A stretch of 51,216 bases of DNA from an uncultured Anaeroplasma sp. (GCA_934216145.1 CAKQBG010000007.1:1-51216); one strand, 5' to 3'. Counted from the first letter of the stretch, positions 1 to 8,741 are shown. Numbers and translations are program-made. Notes: generated by a model from the sequence alone, not told the origin.

Positions 1-44
1 TTTCCAGATTTTAAACTGGTTTGAAACCCCATTTTTGTTTATCG

Positions 45-78
45 AGGACTGATTATTTCTTCACAGCCCCTTTTTTTT
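45..78 (+). terminator. Possible rho-independent terminator at window edge
   Basis: An imperfect stem pairs GGACTG (45-50) with CAGCCC (64-69), with one A/C mismatch, and is followed by eight T. It could end a plus-strand gene lying left of the window. Nothing else recognisable was seen in positions 1-100. Confidence 0.35.
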
Positions 79-91
79 ATTTAAGAGACTT

Positions 92-123
92 TAAGCAAAA
101 GAAAAATGGTGACTAGCACCATT
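92..123 (-). terminator. Intrinsic terminator of the CYTH gene
   Basis: A perfect 7-bp stem AATGGTG (105-111) / CACCATT (117-123) with loop ACTAG is followed, reading the minus strand, by a T-rich tract (about 92-104). It lies three bases past the stop codon of the minus-strand CYTH gene. Confidence 0.7.
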
Positions 124-125
124 CA

Positions 126-668
126 TCATTTTCTATTATCAAAGGCACGTTTGCTCTTTCTAATTGATTCCTTATAGGTAATATTATATTCCTTTAGGAA
201 TTGCTCAAAGTCCTTTGTTCCTTGGTTAACATCATCAACCTCGTATTCGATTTCGTAATCAATATGACCATAATAAACACTCTTATCGAAGAATAATGTT
301 CCATCCTTATAAGGTATTGAACAACGATAAGTTGTTAGCTCTGCTATTTTGTTTACATAATATGGTAAACCAATAATTATTGCATCAAAGCCATTTTTTA
401 ATAAATCTAAAGCTTTTTCTTTCGATATTAGGATATGGGTTTCATCAGCACCTACATCAGCGCGTGTTTTCTTTGTAATTTTAAAATTCTCACCTTTTTG
501 GCGAATTCTAAGAACTGTTTTTTCATTAAGAAGCTTTGTGTCCTCAGTATCAAAATAATAGTTTGTTTGAGGAAAAACATTATTTTCTAATTCAAATTTT
601 TTTATTAAATAATTATACTGCTCCTCTGTGATAAAAGTTTTAAATTCAATTTCTTTATTTACGTACAT
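126..668 (-). CDS. CYTH domain protein (YjbK-like triphosphate tunnel metalloenzyme)
   Basis: The 180-residue protein begins with the CYTH signature ExExK (Glu6, Glu8, Lys10), followed by alternating charged residues typical of an eight-stranded triphosphate tunnel (a later RIRQKG stretch and a C-terminal KxSKRxF). Known members bind triphosphates with divalent metal and act as tripolyphosphatases, adenylate cyclases or thiamine triphosphatases; the substrate here cannot be told. The length matches Bacillus YjbK (about 190). The start is supported by an AGGGGATGAG Shine-Dalgarno on the minus strand. It is divergent from the NAD kinase gene and ends at its own terminator. In Bacillus relatives yjbK also lies close to the NAD kinase gene, so the pairing is conserved. 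Confidence 0.85.
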   Translation of the reverse strand: MYVNKEIEFKTFITEEQYNYLIKKFELENNVFPQTNYYFDTEDTKLLNEKTVLRIRQKGENFKITKKTRADVGADETHILISKEKALDLLKNGFDAIIIGLPYYVNKIAELTTYRCSIPYKDGTLFFDKSVYYGHIDYEIEYEVDDVNQGTKDFEQFLKEYNITYKESIRKSKRAFDNRK

Positions 669-699
669 AAACTCATCCCCTAAAACAAAGTCTAGTCTT

Positions 700-728
700 A
701 TTATCTAATAAATCTAGATAAAAATCAA
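700..728 (-). promoter_or_regulatory. Sigma-A-type promoter of the CYTH gene
   Basis: On the minus strand, TTGATT (723-728) and GATAAT (700-705) are separated by 17 bases, about 30 bases upstream of the CYTH start. Confidence 0.5.
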
Positions 729-734
729 GTCTTG

Positions 735-750
735 TGATAAAATATTATCA
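735..750. promoter_or_regulatory. Dyad in divergent promoter region
   Basis: TGATAA-AATA-TTATCA is a perfect 6-bp dyad between the divergent CYTH and NAD kinase genes, just upstream of the CYTH -35 box. It could be an operator; the factor is unknown. In this AT-rich DNA chance occurrence is possible. Confidence 0.25.
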
Positions 751-835
751 TATTTGATTGTTTTATGGTGTTTTTAAAAGTAAAATGGTAATAATAATCG
801 AATGGTTGGATATTATATTGAAAAAGGGTGAATTT

Positions 836-1612
836 ATGAGCTATTGTATTGTTGTAAGAGATGATATTGATTCTCATTTGATTGAAAAAAATATAAAAGA
901 AAAGGTATCTTTAGAATATAATAATGAAAATCCTGATATTGTTGTTGCGATAGGAGGAGATGGAACTATTATTAAAGCTACACATTTATATCCTTCAGCT
1001 ATTATTTTTGGTGTTCATACAGGTCATTTAGGCTTTTATGCTAATTATAGTAAGGATGAAATTGATTTATTAATTAATGATATTAATAGTAATTCTTTTG
1101 AGGTTGAGAAGCTTAAGAAGCTTACTTGTGAAATAGAGGATTTTGATGGAAAAGTAATTCATGCTGATGCTTTAAATGAAATTACAGTTGTTACACCTCC
1201 TAGGACTCTTATCCTTGATGTCAGTATTGATAATGAATTTTTAGAGAGATTTAGAGGTACTGGTTTATGCATATCTACTCCTAGTGGTTCTACTGCGTAT
1301 AATAAATCTTTAGGTGGAGGAGTTGTTGATTCGACACTTGATATTATGCAATTAACAGAGATGGCAGGTATTAATTCTAATAGCTATAGAACTTTATCAT
1401 CTCCCCTTATTTTAGCTAGTAATAGAAGAATAGAGCTAAAATCTATAGGTGATGTAGAGGTTTATATAACTGTTGATCATTTGAATTATTTGATAAATCA
1501 TTTTAAATCTATAGTTATATATTATGATAAAAAAGTAGTTAAAATGGCATATCATAATCATGAGAATTTTTTAAAGAGAATTAAAAGAACATTTCTTATC
1601 AATAATGATTAA
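836..1612 (+). CDS. nadK: NAD kinase
   Basis: Phosphorylates NAD+ to NADP+ with ATP or polyphosphate; cytosolic. The 258-residue protein carries the diagnostic GGDGT motif (about residues 40-44, Asp42 catalytic), then a GxLGFY segment, a NEI segment and the conserved GSTAYN region that binds NAD. An ORF is open from 758, but the start is placed at 836 because AAAGGGTG (about 823-830) is well spaced from this ATG and the protein then begins like family members. It is monocistronic and ends at the convergent terminator shared with clpP. PpnK/NADK assignment is secure. Confidence 0.95.
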   Translation: MSYCIVVRDDIDSHLIEKNIKEKVSLEYNNENPDIVVAIGGDGTIIKATHLYPSAIIFGVHTGHLGFYANYSKDEIDLLINDINSNSFEVEKLKKLTCEIEDFDGKVIHADALNEITVVTPPRTLILDVSIDNEFLERFRGTGLCISTPSGSTAYNKSLGGGVVDSTLDIMQLTEMAGINSNSYRTLSSPLILASNRRIELKSIGDVEVYITVDHLNYLINHFKSIVIYYDKKVVKMAYHNHENFLKRIKRTFLINND

Positions 1613-1669
1613 AAATATTAATGATTTATAATTATTCGCTAATGTTTGATTATATTAATTTAATAATGA

Positions 1670-1711
1670 AAAATGCTATGAGGAGTAAAATAGTCTCTCA
1701 TAGCATTTTTA
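1670..1711. terminator. Bidirectional terminator between nadK and clpP
   Basis: A perfect 13-bp stem (1670-1682 with 1697-1709) is flanked by A and T tracts on both sides, so it works for both convergent genes. Confidence 0.85.
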
Positions 1712-1712
1712 T

Positions 1713-2291
1713 TTAGCTTTTCTTAGATATTATTTCATCTATTAGTCCATATTCGAGAGCATCAAATGGTGACATATAATAATCTCTTTCTATATCTAGC
1801 TTTATTTCATCAATTGATTTTTTAGTATATTTAGCTAATAATTCTATCATTTGCTTTTTGGTTTTTAAAAGCCTTTTAGCTTGAATATCAATATCACTAA
1901 CAACACCCTCTATTCCCCCATAGGGTTGATGAATCATAATTTCACTATGGGGTAAGGCATATCTTTTACCTGAGGTGGCAGTTAAAAGGAATGCTCCCAT
2001 TGACATTGCCATACCAATGCAAATGGTATTGACCTTACTTGATATATAATGAATTGTATCGTAAATAGCCATACCAGCAGTTATGCTTCCTCCTGGGGAA
2101 TTGATATATATTTGAATATCCTCATTATTTATTGAATCTAAATATAAAAGTTCGGATACAATAATAGATGATGCCTCATCATTTATCTCACCTATTAGAA
2201 GAATTATTCTATCCTTTAATAATCTTGAATAGATATCATATCCTCTTTCTCCGTTTTCGTTTTGTTCTAAAACATATGGTATATAAGTCAT
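1713..2291 (-). CDS. clpP: ATP-dependent Clp protease proteolytic subunit
   Basis: ClpP forms the tetradecameric serine-protease chamber that degrades substrates fed by Clp ATPases. At 192 residues it has the usual length. The catalytic triad is visible: Ser97 in GMAMSMG, His121 in the IHQP motif and Asp170 in ERDYYMS. The glycine-rich SPGGS loop (about 65-69) of the oxyanion region is present. The ATG at 2291 follows a good AGGAGA Shine-Dalgarno. It has its own transcript, convergent with nadK. The clpB in this window encodes a disaggregase-type ATPase that does not normally feed ClpP; ClpX or ClpC must lie elsewhere. Confidence 0.97.
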   Translation of the reverse strand: MTYIPYVLEQNENGERGYDIYSRLLKDRIILLIGEINDEASSIIVSELLYLDSINNEDIQIYINSPGGSITAGMAIYDTIHYISSKVNTICIGMAMSMGAFLLTATSGKRYALPHSEIMIHQPYGGIEGVVSDIDIQAKRLLKTKKQMIELLAKYTKKSIDEIKLDIERDYYMSPFDALEYGLIDEIISKKS

Positions 2292-2319
2292 AAAAATCTC
2301 CTTTCTTTGTGATTTTACA

Positions 2320-2333
2320 CTAAAACGTTTACA
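2320..2333. promoter_or_regulatory. cre-like site between clpP and gap
   Basis: Read on the minus strand, TGTAAACGTTTTAG matches 12 of 14 positions of the CcpA cre consensus TGWAANCGNTNWCA; only the last two differ. It sits upstream of the gap promoter. Carbon catabolite control of gap is an inference. Confidence 0.35.
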
Positions 2334-2366
2334 TTATTTTGTTTATTTATGTCGATAGAATTATGA

Positions 2367-2395
2367 TTGCAAAAAAAATAATAAGGTGGTAAAAT
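2367..2395 (+). promoter_or_regulatory. Sigma-A-type promoter of gap
   Basis: TTGCAA (2367-2372), 17-base spacer, TAAAAT (2390-2395), followed about 40 bases on by a GGAGG site and the gap start codon. Confidence 0.6.
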
Positions 2396-2440
2396 ATGAA
2401 GCGTAAAAATATTACAATTTTTTAGGAGGAATAAAATATT

Positions 2441-3475
2441 ATGGCTGTAAAAGTCGCAATTAATGGTTTTGGTCGTATTGGCCGTTTAGCTTTCAGACAA
2501 ATGTTCGGTGCTGAGGGCTATGAGGTAGTTGCTATCAATGATTTAACAGATCCAAAGATGCTAGCAAACCTTTTAAAGTATGACACTGCTCAAGGTGGAT
2601 ACTGTGGAAAGATTGGCGAGAATCTTCACACTGTAAGTGCTACTGATTCTTCAATCATCGTTGATGGAAAGGAAATTACAATTTATAAGCAAGCTGACGC
2701 TAACCTATTACCTTGGGGTGAATTAGGTGTAGACGTAGTTTTAGAGTGCACAGGTTTCTATACAAAGAAGGAAAAGGCTCTTGCTCACGTTAACGCTGGT
2801 GCTAAGAAGGTTGTTATTTCTGCTCCTGCTGGAAATGACCTTCCAACAATCGTTTATGGTGTAAACGAGAACACATTAACTAAGGAGGATAACGTTATTT
2901 CTGCAGCTTCTTGTACAACTAACTGTTTAGCTCCTATGGCTAATGCATTAAATAACTATGCTCCAATTCAATCAGGTATCATGTCAACAATTCATGCTTA
3001 CACTGGTGACCAAATGATTCTTGATGGACCACATAGAAAAGGCGATTTAAGACGTGCTCGTGCTGGTGCTGCTAATATCGTTCCAAACTCAACTGGTGCT
3101 GCAAAGGCTATCGGTTTAGTTATCCCTTCATTAAAGGGTAAGTTAATTGGTTCTGCTCAACGTGTTCCAGTTCCTACAGGATCTACTACAATTTTAACTG
3201 CAGTAGTTAAGTATGATGGTGAATTAACACCTGAAGGAATCAATGCTGCTATGAAGGCTGCTGCTAACCAATCATTCGGTTACAATGAGGATCCAATCGT
3301 TTCTTCTGATGTTATCGGTATGAGATATGGTTCATTATTTGATGCTACTCAAACAATGGTATCTCCACTTGGAAATGGTTTATATCAAGTACAAGTAGTT
3401 TCTTGGTATGATAACGAGAACTCTTACACAAGCCAGATGGTTCGTACCATTAAGTATTTCGCTGAATTAAACTAA
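2441..3475 (+). CDS. gap: Glyceraldehyde-3-phosphate dehydrogenase, type I
   Basis: Glycolytic enzyme converting glyceraldehyde 3-phosphate, NAD+ and phosphate to 1,3-bisphosphoglycerate and NADH. The 344-residue protein has the N-terminal Rossmann motif INGFGRIGR, the catalytic SAASCTTNC segment with Cys158, and the C-terminal WYDNE motif. Its codon use is richer in C-ending codons than its neighbours, as expected for a highly expressed gene. A strong AGGAGGA ribosome site precedes the ATG. It stands alone between a promoter and a strong terminator, not in a gap-pgk-tpi operon. Confidence 0.97.
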   Translation: MAVKVAINGFGRIGRLAFRQMFGAEGYEVVAINDLTDPKMLANLLKYDTAQGGYCGKIGENLHTVSATDSSIIVDGKEITIYKQADANLLPWGELGVDVVLECTGFYTKKEKALAHVNAGAKKVVISAPAGNDLPTIVYGVNENTLTKEDNVISAASCTTNCLAPMANALNNYAPIQSGIMSTIHAYTGDQMILDGPHRKGDLRRARAGAANIVPNSTGAAKAIGLVIPSLKGKLIGSAQRVPVPTGSTTILTAVVKYDGELTPEGINAAMKAAANQSFGYNEDPIVSSDVIGMRYGSLFDATQTMVSPLGNGLYQVQVVSWYDNENSYTSQMVRTIKYFAELN

Positions 3476-3492
3476 TTAATTTAATTTAATTC

Positions 3493-3528
3493 TAGGAGAT
3501 CTAGGTATTCTAGGTCTCCTATTTTTTT
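3493..3528 (+). terminator. Terminator of gap
   Basis: A 12-bp stem (3493-3504 with 3510-3521, one G-U pair) with loop GTATT is followed by seven T. Confidence 0.9.
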
Positions 3529-3544
3529 ATTTTTGGAGGCTTTT

Positions 3545-4195
3545 ATGGAATGGAATGAATTTATTGATAATGAGAAGAAAAAGGAATATTTTGAAAAATT
3601 AATGCAATTTGTTGATGAGGAGTATAAGAGTCATCGATGCTTTCCTGATTATAATTTGATTTTTAATGCTTTTAATTTAACACCTTTAAATGATTTAAAG
3701 GTAGTAATATTAGGTCAGGATCCATATCATGAGCTAGGACAGGCCCACGGACTTGCTTTTTCAGTTTTATGCGATAAGCTACCTCCAACATTAAAAAATA
3801 TTTATAAGGAGATTGAAGCTGATTTAAATGTTAAATTAAATCAAAATGGTGATTTAACATATTTGGCTAAAGAGGGAGTGCTATTATTAAATACTGTTTT
3901 AACTGTTAGAGAAGGAGAAGCTTATTCTCACTCTAAAAAGGGCTGGGAGATATTTACTGATAATGTTATATCCTACATTAACACTATCGATAAGCCTATT
4001 GTATTTATATTATGGGGTAAGCCTGCCCAAAAGAAGCTAGTGCTTTTAAATAATCCTAAGCATTTTATTATTAAATCAAATCATCCTTCTCCATTATCTG
4101 CATATAGAGGCTTTTTTGGTTCTAAGCCTTTTTCAAGCTGTAATGATTTTTTAATCAAGAATAATATTAAACCAATTAATTGGGTTAAAGCCTAA
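3545..4195 (+). CDS. ung: Uracil-DNA glycosylase, family 1
   Basis: Excises uracil from DNA to start base-excision repair. The 216-residue protein has the family-1 motif GQDPYH (catalytic Asp, water-activating) and the distal HPSPLSAYRG DNA-intercalation motif; length is typical (about 220). The start is set at the ATG at 3545, 6-7 bases after GGAGG (3535-3539); an in-frame TTG at 3533 overlaps that Shine-Dalgarno and is unlikely. No promoter was clearly seen between the gap terminator and this gene, so some read-through from gap is possible. Confidence 0.96.
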   Translation: MEWNEFIDNEKKKEYFEKLMQFVDEEYKSHRCFPDYNLIFNAFNLTPLNDLKVVILGQDPYHELGQAHGLAFSVLCDKLPPTLKNIYKEIEADLNVKLNQNGDLTYLAKEGVLLLNTVLTVREGEAYSHSKKGWEIFTDNVISYINTIDKPIVFILWGKPAQKKLVLLNNPKHFIIKSNHPSPLSAYRGFFGSKPFSSCNDFLIKNNIKPINWVKA

Positions 4196-4239
4196 TTTAT
4201 AGTATATAGGTTTCATATATTACTTATGGGTGATAGTTA

Positions 4240-4713
4240 ATGCAAGGAGATTGGAATCTCTCAAATTATAATATGTCTCAATATGTAGTAAAGCCAGGAG
4301 ATAGCTTATATATGATAGCTAAGGCTAATGGTATTACTGTTGATGAACTTAAAAATGCTAATAATTTAGTTTCAAATGTTATTTATCCTAATCAAATTTT
4401 ATATATTCCTAAAAAGAATGGTTACTCATGTAATAATAAAACCTATACAACTGAACTAGGAGATAGTATTAAAAATATTCTTTCTAGACATAATATTACT
4501 ATAGATGATTTAGTTTTCTATAATGATTTAGATAAGCTAACTCTTGAAGGAAATCAATTATTATATATTGATAAAAAGAAAAACACTCATAAGATAACTC
4601 AAAATGATACAATTGAAAGTATATTAGCTAAATATAATTTAACTCCTATGGAATTTCTTAAGTTAAATGAAGCTAAGCTATTTCAAACTGGTGAAGTAAT
4701 TGTTGGTAAATAG
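4240..4713 (+). CDS. LysM repeat protein without signal peptide
   Basis: A 157-residue protein made almost only of LysM repeats: a clear LysM at about residues 14-58 (YVVKPGDSLYMIA ... IYPNQILYIP), a second diverged one at about 68-110 and a third, partial one to the C-terminus. LysM binds N-acetylglucosamine polymers such as peptidoglycan. No signal peptide or transmembrane segment is visible, so export is not explained; in spore formers, LysM proteins made in the mother cell assemble onto the spore without a signal peptide, which would fit the spoIVB-like gene at 40.3 kb. That role is an inference. A GGGTGAT site precedes the ATG. Confidence 0.75.
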   Translation: MQGDWNLSNYNMSQYVVKPGDSLYMIAKANGITVDELKNANNLVSNVIYPNQILYIPKKNGYSCNNKTYTTELGDSIKNILSRHNITIDDLVFYNDLDKLTLEGNQLLYIDKKKNTHKITQNDTIESILAKYNLTPMEFLKLNEAKLFQTGEVIVGK

Positions 4714-4714
4714 T

Positions 4715-4736
4715 AATCCTCTATGAGGATTTTTTC
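4715..4736 (+). terminator. Terminator of the LysM gene
   Basis: A 7-bp stem AATCCTC / GAGGATT with a 3-base loop and a T tract starts two bases past the stop codon. Confidence 0.8.
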
Positions 4737-4833
4737 TTTTTTATCTGGTACTATAAAATAAATGCATTTTGGGTATATAAATGGAATCAAATATGATTAT
4801 AATATATATTGTTTATTTAAGGGGGAGTTAATT

Positions 4834-5643
4834 GTGAATAAAAAAATAATATTTAAAATTAGTCTTATTGCTGTTTTTTCAGCAATGACATTTGGTCTAA
4901 CTTTTATTAGTATTCCACTTCCTACTGGCGCAAAGGTTCATTTAGGTAATTTTGCTTGTACGCTTGCAGCATTATTATGTGGTGGCTTAACAGGTGGACT
5001 ATCTGGCGCACTAGGTATGGGACTTAATGATTTAGCACAGGGCTATTCCTGGTCTACAACATTAAGAACGTTTATTGTCAAATTTATTTTTGGCTTTACA
5101 GTGGGTATTTTATTTCAGGTATTTGTTAAAAAACAAAAGTTATCTAAGGCTTTAATGTATGTGGTTGCAGGATTGTTTGATGGATTATTCGTTGTATTCT
5201 TAGTATTATTTATTAATGGACAGCTTAACATTGTTATAGGAGATGCTAATAAGGGGTTAACTGTTTCAATTTTATGTCCAATTTTATTAGGAATTATTGG
5301 TGTATTATTAACTATAGCTGCTATCTTTAGTAATAAGCTTAAAGGTGTTTCTTCAGTAGTTTTAACTGTTTCAGCTATTGGAGTTTTAATTAATACAATA
5401 ATGGAATTTTTACTTAGATGGCTATTTAAAGGAATTGAAGCAGGTGCTACAAGTGCTAGCTTTAATGTCTCATTAGTTGATTCAATTACTAAGCTTCCTG
5501 CTAATTTTATTACAGGTATCGCAACAGTAGTTATCACTGTTATTATTTATTTACCATTATATAAAGCATTAGTTAGTACAGGTTATTCTAAATATATAAT
5601 ATCTTATGATAATGCTGATGAAAACGAAAAAGTTGAAGATTAA
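4834..5643 (+). CDS. ECF transporter S component (vitamin-type substrate unknown)
   Basis: Membrane substrate-binding (S) subunit of an energy-coupling-factor importer. The 269-residue protein is very hydrophobic with about six helices. Its N-terminal region, with a conserved LPTGAKVHLGN stretch then a Gly/Ala-rich helix ending in GMGLNDL, resembles the DUF1393/YpaA-like S components. S components share EcfA/EcfA'/EcfT encoded elsewhere; none of these is in this window. The start is GTG at 4834 after GGGGGAG; an open frame from 4762 lacks a ribosome site and would add non-membrane residues. No riboswitch was recognised in the roughly 90-base leader, so the vitamin cannot be named. The C-terminus is acidic. 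Confidence 0.8.
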   Translation: MNKKIIFKISLIAVFSAMTFGLTFISIPLPTGAKVHLGNFACTLAALLCGGLTGGLSGALGMGLNDLAQGYSWSTTLRTFIVKFIFGFTVGILFQVFVKKQKLSKALMYVVAGLFDGLFVVFLVLFINGQLNIVIGDANKGLTVSILCPILLGIIGVLLTIAAIFSNKLKGVSSVVLTVSAIGVLINTIMEFLLRWLFKGIEAGATSASFNVSLVDSITKLPANFITGIATVVITVIIYLPLYKALVSTGYSKYIISYDNADENEKVED

Positions 5644-5653
5644 TTAGGAATTA

Positions 5654-5685
5654 AAATATATATCGCGTGTGATATATATTTTTTT
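5654..5685 (+). terminator. Terminator of the ECF S-component gene
   Basis: An 11-bp stem (5654-5664 with 5671-5681), loop GCGTGT, ends in a T run. Confidence 0.8.
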
Positions 5686-5701
5686 GTTATTTATATTGAT
5701 A

Positions 5702-5738
5702 AGAAAGCGTATTCTTATATTTGAGGTAAACGCTTACT
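5702..5738. promoter_or_regulatory. Two cre-like sites upstream of adhE
   Basis: AGAAAGCGTATTCT (5702-5715) matches 11 of 14, and GGTAAACGCTTACT (5725-5738) matches 12 of 14 positions of the cre consensus TGWAANCGNTNWCA, the second failing only at its two end bases. They lie 25-60 bases upstream of the adhE -10 box. Control by CcpA is inferred; no Rex operator was recognised. Confidence 0.45.
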
Positions 5739-5762
5739 GCATAAAAATATAATTAAATAGGT

Positions 5763-5793
5763 TATAATAAAAATACAAAAGTGGAAATGCCAC
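5763..5793 (+). promoter_or_regulatory. adhE -10 box and leader hairpin
   Basis: TATAAT at 5763-5768 has no good -35 box, which fits an activator-dependent promoter. Just downstream, GTGG (5781-5784) pairs with CCAC (5790-5793) near the expected 5' end of the transcript. Confidence 0.45.
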
Positions 5794-5812
5794 TATAAAA
5801 ACGGAGGATACA

Positions 5813-8434
5813 ATGGAAGAAAAGATTTTAACACCTCAAGAAGAGGTAGATGCTTTAGTACAAAAGGCTCTAAAGGCTTTAGATGAGTACGCATCATTTA
5901 CACAAGAACAAATTGACTACATTGTGGCAAAATGTTCTGTTGCTGCCCTTGATAAGCACGGTGAACTTGCTAAATTAGCAATCGAAGAAACTGGCCGTGG
6001 TGTATTTGAGGATAAGGCAACAAAAAACTTATTCGCATGTGAATATGTTACTAACAATATGAAGAGATTAAAAACTGTTGGTGTTATCAGTGAGGATGAT
6101 GTTACAGGTTTAACTGAGATCGCTGAGCCAGTAGGTGTTGTTGCCGGTGTAACACCAGTTACAAATCCAACTTCAACTGCTATTTTTAAATCATTAATTT
6201 GTTTAAAAACTCGTAACCCAATTATTTTTGGATTCCATCCAAATGCTCAAAATTGTTCTGTTGCTGCTGCAAAGGTAGTATATGAAGCTGCAATTGCTGC
6301 TGGTGCTCCAAAGAACTGTATTCAATGGATTGAGCATCCATCTATGGAAGCTACATCAGCTTTAATGAATCACCCAGGTGTAGCTACTATTTTAGCTACA
6401 GGTGGTAACGCAATGGTACGTGCTGCTTATTCATGTGGAAAGCCTGCTTTAGGTGTAGGTGCTGGTAACGTTCCTGCTTATGTTGAAAAGAGCTGTAATT
6501 TACGTCAAGCAGTTAATGATATCGTTATGTCAAAGAGCTTTGATAATGGTATGATTTGTGCTTCTGAGCAAGCAGCTATTGTTGATCAAGAAATTTATGA
6601 CCAATTTGTTGAGGAAATCAAGAAATATGGTGTTTATATCGTAAATAAAACTGAAAAGAAGAAGCTAGAGGCTTTCATGTTTAATGTTCATTCTAAGGAT
6701 GAATGTCCACAAGCTAAGCTTAACCCAACAATCGTTGGTAAGCCTGCTACATGGATTGCTCATGAGGCTGGCTTTGAGGTTCCTCAAAATACAGTTATTT
6801 TAATTGCACAATGTCAAGAGGTTGGTCCAAATGAGCCATTAACTAGAGAAAAGCTTTCTCCAGTATTAGCCTTATTAAAGTCTAACTCAACTGAGGATGG
6901 CTTTAAGCTTGCAAGACAAATGGTAGAGTTCAATGGTTTAGGACACTCAGCTGCAATTCATACAGCATCAAAGGAATTAGCTACAAAGTTTGGTGATTTT
7001 GTTCCTGCAATCCGTGTTATTTGGAATTCTCCATCTACATTCGGTGGTATTGGTAATGTTTATAACTCATTTATTCCATCTTTAACTTTAGGTTGTGGTT
7101 CTTATGGTCATAACTCAGTTGCTGGAAATGTAAGTGCAGTTAATTTATTAAATATTAAGAAAGTAGGACGTAGAAGAAACAATATGCAATGGTTTAAGGT
7201 TCCAGCTAAGATTTATTTTGAAAGAGATTCTATCGAATATTTACATCAAATGAAGGAAATGAAGAAGGCTCTAATCGTAACAGACCGTTCAATGGTTGAT
7301 TTAGGCTATGTAAATAAGATTATTGATCAATTACAACTTCGTACTCCTGAGGTTCAATATCAATTATTCTGTGATGTAGAACCAGATCCATCAATTCAAA
7401 CAGTATTAAAGGGTGTTGAATTAATGCGTTCATTTGAACCAGATACAATCATCGCTTTAGGTGGTGGTTCATCAATGGACTGTGCTAAGGGAATTTGGTT
7501 ATTCTATGAACAACCACAAGTTAACTTCAATGATTTAAAGCAAAAGTTTATGGATATTCGTAAGCGTGCCTTCCAATATCCTGAATTAGGAAGAAAAGCT
7601 AAGCTTGTTTGTATTCCTACAACATCTGGTACTGGTAGTGAGGTTACTCCATTCGCAGTTATTACTGATAAGGTTGAGCATAAGAAATATCCATTAACTG
7701 ACTATTCTTTAACTCCAACTGTAGCTATAATTGATCCAGCATTCGTTATGAATTTACCACGTTCAATTGCTGCTGATACAGGTATGGATGTATTAACACA
7801 TGCTACTGAAGCATTTGTTTCTACATTAGCTTCTGACTATACAGATGGTCTTGCAATTCAAGCAGTTAAGATGGTCTTCCAATACTTAGAGCGTTCTTAT
7901 AAGAATGGTAAGAATGATCCTGAGGCTCGCGAAAAGATGCATAATGCTTCATGCTTAGCAGGTATGGCATTTGCTAATGCTTTCTTAGGTATGAATCACT
8001 CAATGGCTCACAAGATTGGTGGAGAATTCCATGTACCTCATGGTAGAGCTAACGCTATTCTATTACCTTATACAATTCGTTATAATGGTCAAAAGCCACA
8101 AAAGCTTTCTACATGGCCAAAATATAACTACTATCGTGCAGATGAGCGTTATGCTGAATTAGCTCGTATTCTAGGTTTACCTTGTTCAACTATTGAAGAG
8201 GGTGTTGAATCTTACGCTAAGGCATGTGGTGAATTAGGTAAGAAGGTTGGAATCAAGATGAATTTCGAATCTCAAGGCTTAGATCGTGAAACATATATGT
8301 CTCAAGTTGTTAAGTTATCTTATTTAGCTTATGAGGATCAGTGTTCTCCAGCTAACCCACGTGTTCCAATGGTTGAGGATATGCAAAGAATTTTAATTGA
8401 TGCATATGATTCAAAGGAATTCTTAGAGGACTAA
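5813..8434 (+). CDS. adhE: Bifunctional acetaldehyde-CoA/alcohol dehydrogenase
   Basis: Reduces acetyl-CoA to acetaldehyde then ethanol with two NADH, regenerating NAD+ in fermentation; the protein family assembles into spirosome filaments. The 873-residue protein has the usual two halves: an aldehyde dehydrogenase domain (about 1-440) with active Cys249 in NGMICASEQ, a linker, and an iron-dependent alcohol dehydrogenase domain (about 455-870) with GGGSSMDCAKG, TTSGTGSEVTPF and the histidine-rich metal site NHSMAHKIGGEFHVPHG. The ATG follows ACGGAGGA. Two cre-like sites lie upstream. The next gene, yhbY, starts one base after the stop, so the two are co-transcribed. Codon use suggests high expression. 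Confidence 0.97.
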   Translation: MEEKILTPQEEVDALVQKALKALDEYASFTQEQIDYIVAKCSVAALDKHGELAKLAIEETGRGVFEDKATKNLFACEYVTNNMKRLKTVGVISEDDVTGLTEIAEPVGVVAGVTPVTNPTSTAIFKSLICLKTRNPIIFGFHPNAQNCSVAAAKVVYEAAIAAGAPKNCIQWIEHPSMEATSALMNHPGVATILATGGNAMVRAAYSCGKPALGVGAGNVPAYVEKSCNLRQAVNDIVMSKSFDNGMICASEQAAIVDQEIYDQFVEEIKKYGVYIVNKTEKKKLEAFMFNVHSKDECPQAKLNPTIVGKPATWIAHEAGFEVPQNTVILIAQCQEVGPNEPLTREKLSPVLALLKSNSTEDGFKLARQMVEFNGLGHSAAIHTASKELATKFGDFVPAIRVIWNSPSTFGGIGNVYNSFIPSLTLGCGSYGHNSVAGNVSAVNLLNIKKVGRRRNNMQWFKVPAKIYFERDSIEYLHQMKEMKKALIVTDRSMVDLGYVNKIIDQLQLRTPEVQYQLFCDVEPDPSIQTVLKGVELMRSFEPDTIIALGGGSSMDCAKGIWLFYEQPQVNFNDLKQKFMDIRKRAFQYPELGRKAKLVCIPTTSGTGSEVTPFAVITDKVEHKKYPLTDYSLTPTVAIIDPAFVMNLPRSIAADTGMDVLTHATEAFVSTLASDYTDGLAIQAVKMVFQYLERSYKNGKNDPEAREKMHNASCLAGMAFANAFLGMNHSMAHKIGGEFHVPHGRANAILLPYTIRYNGQKPQKLSTWPKYNYYRADERYAELARILGLPCSTIEEGVESYAKACGELGKKVGIKMNFESQGLDRETYMSQVVKLSYLAYEDQCSPANPRVPMVEDMQRILIDAYDSKEFLED

Positions 8435-8435
8435 T

Positions 8436-8732
8436 ATGCTAACTACAAAGCAAAGAGTATATTTAAGATCTCTTGCTCAAACTGAACCAACTACTTTTCA
8501 AATTGGTAAGGATGGACTAAGTGATAATATGCGTACTGATGTTATGAATTATCTAAATAAGCATGAAATAATCAAAATATCAGTATTACAAAATTCATGC
8601 ATAGAGGAACAAGATGTAATAAGCTTTTTTAGTGTTAATGATGTTGAATTTGTTCAACACATTGGTAGGGTTTTTGTATTTTATATGCATTCTGATAATG
8701 CTAAAAATCCTATTGAGCTTCCTAAAAAATAA
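8436..8732 (+). CDS. yhbY: YhbY-family (CRM domain) RNA-binding protein
   Basis: Small RNA-binding protein of the CRS1/YhbY family, which binds pre-50S ribosomes and helps large-subunit assembly. The 98-residue sequence starts with the usual LTTKQRVYLRSLA and has a FQIGKDGLSDNM loop in place of the common GKxGLTxxV GxxG-like loop. It starts one base after the adhE stop with a TTAGAGGA site inside the end of adhE, so translation is probably coupled. In Bacillus yhbY (yqeI) lies in the yqeH-aroE-nadD cluster, so this place behind a fermentation gene is unusual. Confidence 0.88.
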   Translation: MLTTKQRVYLRSLAQTEPTTFQIGKDGLSDNMRTDVMNYLNKHEIIKISVLQNSCIEEQDVISFFSVNDVEFVQHIGRVFVFYMHSDNAKNPIELPKK

Positions 8733-8741
8733 AATTTATTT

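Noticed and set aside
4743..4833. Riboswitch in the ECF S-component leader
   Set aside because: The leader of about 90 bases is AT-rich and shows none of the conserved cores I know for TPP, FMN, cobalamin, preQ1 or folate (THF) riboswitches.
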